Source: Spirometra erinaceieuropaei
Lineage: Eukaryota; Platyhelminthes; Cestoda; Diphyllobothriidea; Diphyllobothriidae
DNA length: 64,000 nt
Assembly: GCA_902702965.1 (NCBI GenBank)
Contig: CACRXP010000225.1
Span: forward strand, 95,902-159,901
Direction of reading: 5' to 3'
Below the pieces are notes generated by a model. It was not told the DNA's origin and did not search any database. It was given only the letters and a program-made list of their open reading frames with translations. Shown here one piece after another: positions 57,281 through 64,000 of this stretch. Numbering within the stretch: position 1 is the first letter of the stretch; every line of letters starts with the position of its first letter. The position numbers and the translations under genes are program-made.

Positions 57281-58053
57281 CCACAGCAACGCGTGGCCGG
57301 GCCCAGCTAGTATTTTATAGAAACCACAAACAAAAATGTGCTTTCTTTTAGTCAATCAATAGAGAATCACGTCTTCTTTATATTTTATACTTAAGGAAGG
57401 AGTAAAATTAGATTTTAAAAAAGTTTTCTAATTGTCGAACAATTGGAGCCTGATCATTCGTTGCATTAGCGCTTAGTGATCAGACTCTACAAGAAGCATG
57501 CGTCCCGCGTAAAGAAAATCACATATTTTTCTATGTCATTAAAGAGATATCATACAGGGTCCATAAAATTTTGCAATGGATGCGGACCATGTTGCTCATT
57601 TCATGAGAAGCAGTGGTAAACGGCCAGGTACGATGCTATGTGAATGGACATATCGCGGTCTTAAAAAGTCTCATAATTAGAAACTTTTTTAAAACCTAAT
57701 TATACTCCTTCCTTAATTATAAAATATAAAGAAGACGTGATTTTCTATTGATTGACTAAAAGAAAGCACATTTTTGTTTGTGGTTTCTATAAAATATATT
57801 TGAATTTCCAAGACCATCGAAACTCAGTGGGAAAAACGTATGCTACTTAAGTAGTCATTTTTTTACCGAGCACGTTTTCTACAGGAGATTGAAAAGAAGT
57901 GCATTTTAAAGCCGATATCCTGCCGAGTCTAAAATTTTATAAGAGTATGCCTTAAGATAATCAGACTCACAACCGCGACCAAGTAATCCTTCCTTATCGA
58001 AAACGCATTTCAGAATTTCAGCCAACATTTCATGAGATAGGTCACTCACTGTA

Positions 58054-58870
58054 ACTGTGAATACTAACGATGCGACTTTATTGAGAACTCCAAAACCTCT
58101 GAACCTGCCTGTTCATTGGCCGACTGAGAACCTACAGTCAGTGGACGTTTTCCACTGTCTATTAGCCCTGGCCAAGACGGTGCTCCAGTTAGCATTTTAC
58201 AGTTAAACGTCAATGATAAATCGATGTTGATTGTTAGGGAAATAAAGTTTTATTCATCCAGTCCACTTTACTAATCAAAATGCATCCCTGTAATATCGAA
58301 AGTTAGTCTCAAATGAATGCTGATTAATCTCAGTCCTTGGTCTTCTGTTAATTCGCTGGATAAAAGGAGGATTTCTGTGGTACTTTGAACTCGCTGAGTG
58401 CCTCGAAGTCTCGTGGCCACTTTGACGCAGTATTCACCTCGACGTCTTTTCATTTCTTCCGTTTACACGTACAATTACATATAATTCGGTTGTTACAATT
58501 AAAATGGCTAGTGCTCACTGCCTGAATTTAGAGCAGCTCCCAGACATTTACCGTGGTTACTTTGTCGAATTCATAATTTATAGTGTTGGCAGTGTTAGTC
58601 GCCCCCTACATGAGCTTTTTTATAGAATTCGGGCTAGACGCCTAATTGGGACGAGTTGTCTTGACAAGGATGGCTCTTAGTAAATGGAATACCCTGTACA
58701 TTTATTCAAATGCAAACGTTTTCTGGTTCTTATGACTGCAAAAATGTTTCGGCCGAAATATTCTCAACCACCAAATAGGTAATTTTAGGTGGGCGTGGTT
58801 TGCACCAATACGATGCAAATGGGGTTTCCGCATCCTTCTTGGGATTCACGTAATGCCTGATTCACTATGC
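58054..58870. other. No recognised feature
   Basis: Only short frames; no domain noticed. Confidence 0.4.
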
Positions 58871-58874
58871 CAAT

Positions 58875-59215
58875 AAGATTGCGTATTTCCGAACATATTT
58901 GAACAAGGTCACAATGCCCACCGCCTAGTCAATGGGTCTTAGTTGATGTGATTGAAACGCGAATAGGTAAGGGTCCCAGTCGGAGAGCCGAGTGTTACTT
59001 GTTACGTATGACGCACCATTTCTGCTCCTTTGTCCCTTTCCCTTTCGTCACGTGGCCTGGCAGCAGCCCTGTCCGTCAAGGCCATTCATCAAGGCCAAAC
59101 CTGCACATTTCTATTATGTGGCAATACCTCGTGGGAATCTACGTTGACTTACGTCACACACACTATTTAACACTAATTTCGCTTAAGTATGCGAAGCTTC
59201 TAGTCCACCACATTC
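58875..59215 (+). repeat. Dispersed repeat F, copy 2
   Basis: Same order as 53085-53400: attgcgtatttccgaacat, ttcgtcacgtggcctggcag, ctgtccgtcaaggcca, cactatttaacacta. It ends just before the inverted duplication begins. Confidence 0.6.
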
Positions 59216-59230
59216 TCGTTTCGTTTCCTA

Positions 59231-61420
59231 CAACGATATAGTGGACGTCACAGACGGTGTTATTTTCTCCTCATGCTTCAGCCGCAGACCGTGGGGACTC
59301 TGCTGACATCTTCAGCTCCGAAAGGATATTCGACCTACCGCGGTCAAAATGACTAGTACCCACTGTCTACATTTAGAACAGCCTCCACAACTCTTGTGTA
59401 GCAACTTGGCCAAATTCATCATTTACGTTGCTGGTAATCGTGGACATTAGCTTCTCCTACGACGCACTGGGGACGGGCAAATACCATGCCTGTGTCTGGC
59501 CTGTTGCACTCTTAGTGGGCTGTTTACGTATTAACTTATCCCCCCATAAGGGAATTGCGAGTATCTCTGGTGGTTTGTCACTTCGCAGCAGCAGCAATCT
59601 GCCGTTCCCCTCTCCACCTCCTGGTTTCATTCACAGCGTCCATCTTCTGTGGAAGGGAATGAGGCGTGCAACGTGTCTTTACGTTTACAGCCAACGAGCC
59701 CTGCTCCTGGTTGCAGTCATGCCTCCTGTTGCGGTTCCCTTCACCTGTATTCAAGCCATCCAATGTAATGCCAGTAGTAAGTATTTCTTTATTCTCAAAG
59801 ATCTTGGTCAGTGCTTCATACCTTTTTAATGCCTGCTTAAATTGGTGATTGCAAGACGGGAAGGTGGAAGGGCGGAATGGAGGTGAGGTTGGGAGGAGGG
59901 TAGAGGATGGTGTCACGAGCGGACTTGTTCTTTCGACGGGGCGAATGCCATGACCCCGCTTGGCTTCATCGCACTGCAGATAACGGAGGAAGACTGCTCG
60001 AGCACCGGAAGTGTCTGTTTATTATTCTGAGCTGTCGAACTCGTGCAGGAGTCCATCGTCAGAAGTAGAGGCAATAACAGAAAAAGCTACAATTATAGGG
60101 CATGCTGGCCTAACATCAATCGATGCCGCAGGACTGGATGTGAGTGCGCAGGGCTCTGCACGCCGGCACGCTCGGAGAATTATGATTTATTTCGCCAAAC
60201 TACGCCTGTCGAACATTTACCCGATCGGTTCCACCACCGACATCGCTGCACACTGATTGCATGCGTCCTTAGCGGGAGTCCGCATGGAGGGATGGATTTG
60301 GGCAAACAGCATCATGTTATCATATTCTGCTGTTTTCGCAAGTTCAACTTTCCTAGATATCATAATTATTCCGACAGTCCGGACTTCTTGTAGGACAATT
60401 GGATGAAAACGTGACCATCGTTCGCTAAAAGATTACCGACACCCTTTCCGACTAAAGTGACCAGCGGTCTACAGAGGGGAACCCCGTATGGAGGGCTGAA
60501 GTTGTATGGGGATCAAATTAAGTAATTCTGTCGGACAACTGGCATGCAGTCTGCAGGGCCGTGGCCGGTAATGGTAGTATCTCACAACTAGTGCAGTCAG
60601 ATGTACTTTAGTGTTTAAACAATCGCGAAGCATCATGCAGTTTATTTGACCGGGTCGTGTCGAAGTACTGACGTAAATAAATTAGAAAGTAACCTCGACT
60701 GTCTTAGTTATATGCTGCTGCGGCGTGACCGGTTGAGGGTTTTAGATGTGATTCAGCAAATCGTGCACGCGGCCGGCCTTGTGTTCTCGTAAACGCCGCT
60801 CGTCGTCCTGACGGTTCCACTTTTAGAGTGTGTGTTTGCAGAAATGGTAGACCCTAGCATTCTCATTCTGTCAGCAGTAAACTGTCTGGAGAGGAGTGGT
60901 TTGTTTCAGACGGCTATGATGACACACAGCCGATGCACCTACTGGAAGTATGATTTGGACACCTAGAAACGTAGGGTAGGACACAGATACGTGTACTCCC
61001 GCCCGACATCGCATTGCCTGTGCTGCTAGTGTTTGCATGGTTTCTCACAGTCGCGGAGCTCACTGGTCGCTTGGAAGAGCACTCCTCTGGTATGAAATAC
61101 GGGGACTTGGTAGATGGTCTCATAGCCTGCATAAATGCACTTGAAGACTTCTTGAGCAAACGTTTCAGAAACCGCATCTCTGCAAATCGACAAGTAGTTT
61201 TTACTTTGAATTCTGTTCTGTCAGGGATGATACTTGTAGTCGGACACACGTAACAGTTCCAGCTAAGAAATAGACTTCTTCAAAAACTAGTTTTTCCAGT
61301 CAGAAGAACGGACCAAGTCGCACCCACGCAACAACATGATCAACTAGTCTACTCGCTTAAGTGACAACCTCACACCCAATTTCTGAACTTCGATGTCCTG
61401 TCAAGTTATATACCAGCCCT
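59231..61420 (-). repeat. Composite repeat B, right copy of inverted duplication
   Basis: Inverted counterpart of 25950-28187. The inner boundary (ctacaacg at about 59231-59238) equals cgttgtag at 28180-28187. Indels of tens of bases and many substitutions separate the two copies, so the duplication is not recent. It carries a family B hammerhead at 60024-60067. Confidence 0.75.
60024..60067 (-). ncRNA. Hammerhead motif, family B
   Basis: On the - strand the CUGACGA core is intact, with the extra U and stem II GGACUC/GAGUUC. GACA replaces GAAA, and GCUC follows. One core change makes activity doubtful. Confidence 0.65.
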
Positions 61421-62400
61421 GTGGCCCCTGACGCTGCACCCTGAGCCACTACACCTGACGCATATAAGTAGGTGAGCGGAACTCCTGCACAGGCGGGGAC
61501 TTGGCGTTTTGTCATTACATGGATGGAAGGCGACAAGGTCCTTCCCTCGAAAATGGATGCACTTCCGCAGGAGTAGAAAAACGGGTTATTGCAGTCTCAG
61601 AGCAGTCCTTGTGGCCAGCCCCAACGAGTGCGTTTGTGAGGAAGTGTGTGAGCGTGTGTGTACGCCGTGGAGGCAGGCAGTGCGCGTCAGAACGTTGGGT
61701 CATGTGAGACACTCCCACTGTCATTTGCACGCATGCATGCACACACGCACGCGTGGGTGAGGCTCGTGAGGCTGCACCCTCAGCCATTGCATCTGTCCGG
61801 GCTGCTGATTAGTAATAGTGGATGTATATAAGTAAGGGTAAGATGTGGTTGTGTAGCCGCACCTGATGGACACAATACTGTTAGTGCTAGGGGGTTATGG
61901 TTAGGCGGAATTTCTGCAGAAGAGAGAACTTGGCTTCTGTCATTATATGGATAGGGGGGGGCGACAACGTCCTTCCCCGGGATAGAGGTCTACTTCCATG
62001 GGAGGAGACAAACGAACTGTTATAGGCGCAGCGAGTGCGTCTGTCAAGAATTGCGGCCTTAAGGACTGTGTGCATATGCTGTGCCCTCGCAGCTTGGTGT
62101 GCGCTGGTAGTTCTCTGGCACCTGATTCCTTGCCTGTGGACTGGGTAAACAAGCCGTCTTCATGATTGTCCAGTGTGAAATAGGGGGACCTGATAGATGG
62201 GTTCACAGCATTATGGCTGCCTGTATCGATGCACATGGAGACTTATTGTACAAAATTCACAAAAATCGTATCCCTGCAAGTCGACAACCCAATTTTACCC
62301 TGGATTTCGTTCTACTAGGGGCGTACTGGTATTTGGAAATACTCACAAGTTCCAGCAAGAAGTCGACCAAGTTGCTCCAAGCAACAAGTCCGCTCGCTTA
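61420..62400. repeat. Mosaic of D-unit, repeat G and repeat B pieces
   Basis: 61640-61760 matches 63420-63545 and, inverted, 23500-23600 (acgccgtggaggcaggcagt, gttgggtcatgtgagacact). 61830-61910 is the telomere-like repeat start. 62160-62480 is a diverged direct copy of 61080-61470 (gatagatgggttcacagc, ctgcaagtcgacaaccca, aagtgacaacttcacgccca). Confidence 0.55.
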
Positions 62401-62929
62401 AGTGACAACTTCACGCCCAGTTTCCGAATTTCGATATCCTGAGAAGTTACACAACAGCCTTGTGGCCCGTGAGGCTGCACTCCGCGTCACAGCAGTCCTT
62501 CCTTCGGAAATAGGTGCACTTCCGCGGGAGTAGACAAACAGACTGCAGAGTCTCACAGTGTTAGGACGGCCCAGAACACGACGCACCGTTCCAGTTGTCC
62601 GGGGGTCACGCCTGACAAAGAACCGCAAACTCGCCGGACAGCCTCGCCTAGGAAGCCCGCAGGCGAGCCAGACATTTGCACGCCGCTGAGTCATACGCGA
62701 GCGCCTGCCCATGCGGGCGCTCAGGACTGGACCAGTAGGAACACGCAAACCAGACGAAGGCTGAACCCTTAAATACGAAGCCACGGACGGAAGGATTAAG
62801 AGTTGATGTACACAGGGTGACTGACGCAGTAAAGCTGTCCTCTCCTATCCTGTCTGTCTTCTATTCCGCACAGAACTGGCGTCATACTAATTGGGGATAT
62901 AACACACAGCCACCCTTGTGACCAGCCTA

Positions 62930-63460
62930 GTGCATGTGTCTGCCAGGAAGGGAGTGTATGTGTGTGTGTGTGTGTCGGTCAAAAGGTCTGAAAGCGTGTG
63001 CTACGCCAGTATCAGTAAACCATGGCCCTCGCAGCCTGGTATGCGTTGGCAGTTCTCTGACACCTGATTCCCTGCTGGTAGATGCGCTTTCGCATACAGG
63101 TGGTGGCATGGCTGCCCCGTCATCATCCTCGTCCTTCTGACCCCTGTTGTGGTGTTGTTGCTGTTGTTGGTCAAAAACCTGGACATTGGTTGTGCGGACC
63201 AGGGGGTGTGGAGTGGAACGCCAAGGCGCAGGTTCGACCGCGCCATCCACCTGCGCCCTCTCTTGACTCAGTCTTGACAGGGGTCCAGGTGGGGAGTGGG
63301 GGAGAGAGGGAGTGCGGTAGATGTTGCGCAAGTCCACTATGACCATAAACTAGTTCACGCGCAAGTCACCGTGCCTGCTGCACCTTGCTGTGTAGCACTC
63401 TGTGGACATCGTCGGAATCGACGGTCGAACTGTCCTGTGCGTGTGTGTGTACGCGGTGTA
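62930..63460 (-). repeat. Repeat unit D, right arm of inverted duplication
   Basis: Complement of a D unit: gacccctgttgtggtgttg with a short CAG/CAA-type seed (63147-63165), ggaccagggggtgtggagtg, ttgacaggggtccaggtggg, gagtgcggtagatgttgcgc, gtggacatcgtcggaatcga. Confidence 0.6.
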
Positions 63461-63479
63461 GGCAGGCAGTGCGCGTCAA

Positions 63480-63770
63480 AACGTTGGGTCATGTGAGACA
63501 CTCCCGCTGTCATTTGCACGCACGCACGCACGCACGCACTCATGCGTAGTTGTTTTCTGCCAGTTCAGATAACGCGCCGCCTATGACGGCGAACCCTGGT
63601 GTGGCGAACAGCAGCAGCAGCGGCAGCAGCAGTAGTGAGATGAACAAGCGGGTGTGCTGTCATCGGGAGTAGTGGGAGTTGCGCAGGAATGCAAGGAGCT
63701 CACAGTGGGGGAGATAGCAGAGGGAGTCATAATATGAACTTACGTACTGCAGACATGTGAAGCAAGTGTT
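63480..63770 (+). repeat. Outer block of the inverted duplication, right copy
   Basis: Inverted counterpart of 23280-23570 (see there), including tcatgtgagacactcccgct, CAGCAG run and acttacgtactgcagacatg. Confidence 0.7.
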
Positions 63771-64000
63771 GAGTAGCCGAGAACTGTAAAGCTCGAGTCT
63801 CACATGACTTGCAAATTCACGATATCTGTCTGGTCGTGTATAGTAGTACTTATATTGTGTTGTTCAGTATGGATTTCACGCCGGAGGAAGAAGAGAGAGG
63901 CATAATACGAGATTACGTATTGCAGATATGCGAGGCAGATGTTGAGTAATTGAGAACTGTGAAGCGCTACTTTCACATGACTTGCACATTCATGATAGTA
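63705..64000 (+). repeat. Two tandem ~173-bp units at the window edge
   Basis: 63725-63835 and 63898-64000 share, in order, gtcataatatgaacttacgt / ggcataatacgagattacgt, the tgcagacatg/tgcagatatg words, gttgagta, gagaactgt and cacatgacttgcaaattc. The array may continue past the window. Confidence 0.6.

Larger units (their letters stand above)
53965..57310 (+). mobile_element. Helitron rolling-circle transposon, degenerate
   Basis: The 3346-bp element begins TCTATATATATAAAAATGG and ends GGGCCCAGCTAG, the TC...CTAG termini of Helitrons. It is inserted between A (53964) and T (57311). Joining the flanks gives aaattcaaata plus tattttatag, which is exactly the complement of the opposite arm of the host foldback element. 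The interior carries a broken Rep/helicase on the + strand (54830-57280). No target duplication is present, as expected. Confidence 0.92.
53711..58051. mobile_element. Foldback element copy 6 (subfamily A) hosting a Helitron
   Basis: The ends cagtgagtgacctacctcat and atgagataggtcactcactg are flanked by TA (53709-53710 and 58052-58053). The Helitron at 53965-57310 lies inside the left arm. Without it the element is 995 bp: 53711-53964 plus 57311-58051. The arms stay complementary over about 380 bp, including the region next to the insertion point. Confidence 0.9.

Overview
This is a eukaryotic, repeat-dense genomic window with one confidently recognised host gene and a scaffold gap (993 N at 19786-20778). 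The kinds of mobile element present point to a flatworm, and possibly a large-genome tapeworm of the diphyllobothriid type. These are Penelope-like elements (PLEs) with GIY-YIG ends, hammerhead ribozyme motifs, a C2H2 zinc-finger retroelement tail, tRNA-derived SINEs and long CAG/CAT/GAC microsatellites. The taxonomic call is inference from family resemblance, not from a search.

Left part (1-9.8 kb): the 3' half of a dual-specificity MAP-kinase phosphatase of the DUSP8/DUSP16 type lies on the + strand. Three exons are visible (1460-1583, 5269-5522, 8551-9779). They join in phase and encode the catalytic P-loop HCAAGISR, the end of the phosphatase fold and a long Ser/Pro-rich tail. Upstream exons lie outside the window or were not found. 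The two introns (3.7 and 3.0 kb) carry repeats. One of these is an antisense element with a textbook type-I hammerhead ribozyme (3603-3675, - strand).

The remaining ~54 kb is mostly mobile-element mosaic. (1) PLE fragments: a reverse transcriptase plus GIY-YIG remnant (48.69-50.43 kb), four further GIY-YIG fragments, and about eleven copies of two compact hammerhead families with compensatory stem changes. (2) A family of ~1 kb TA-flanked foldback elements with ~380-bp inverted arms, six copies or halves. (3) A 3.35-kb Helitron (53965-57310) inserted exactly between A and T inside one foldback element. (4) A large inverted duplication (about 23.3-28.2 kb against 59.2-63.8 kb) containing a ~460-bp unit whose internal CAG, or GAC/CAC, tract has expanded differently from copy to copy. 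(5) SINE-like palindromes with a tRNA-Arg(UCU)-like head, a TIR element with an 8-bp target duplication, degenerate telomere-like tracts and AT-rich palindromic DNA.

No operons, CRISPR arrays, rRNA genes or complete active transposons were recognised. The most interesting content is the coexistence of three hammerhead families and the nested insertions, which allow insertion order and empty sites to be read directly.
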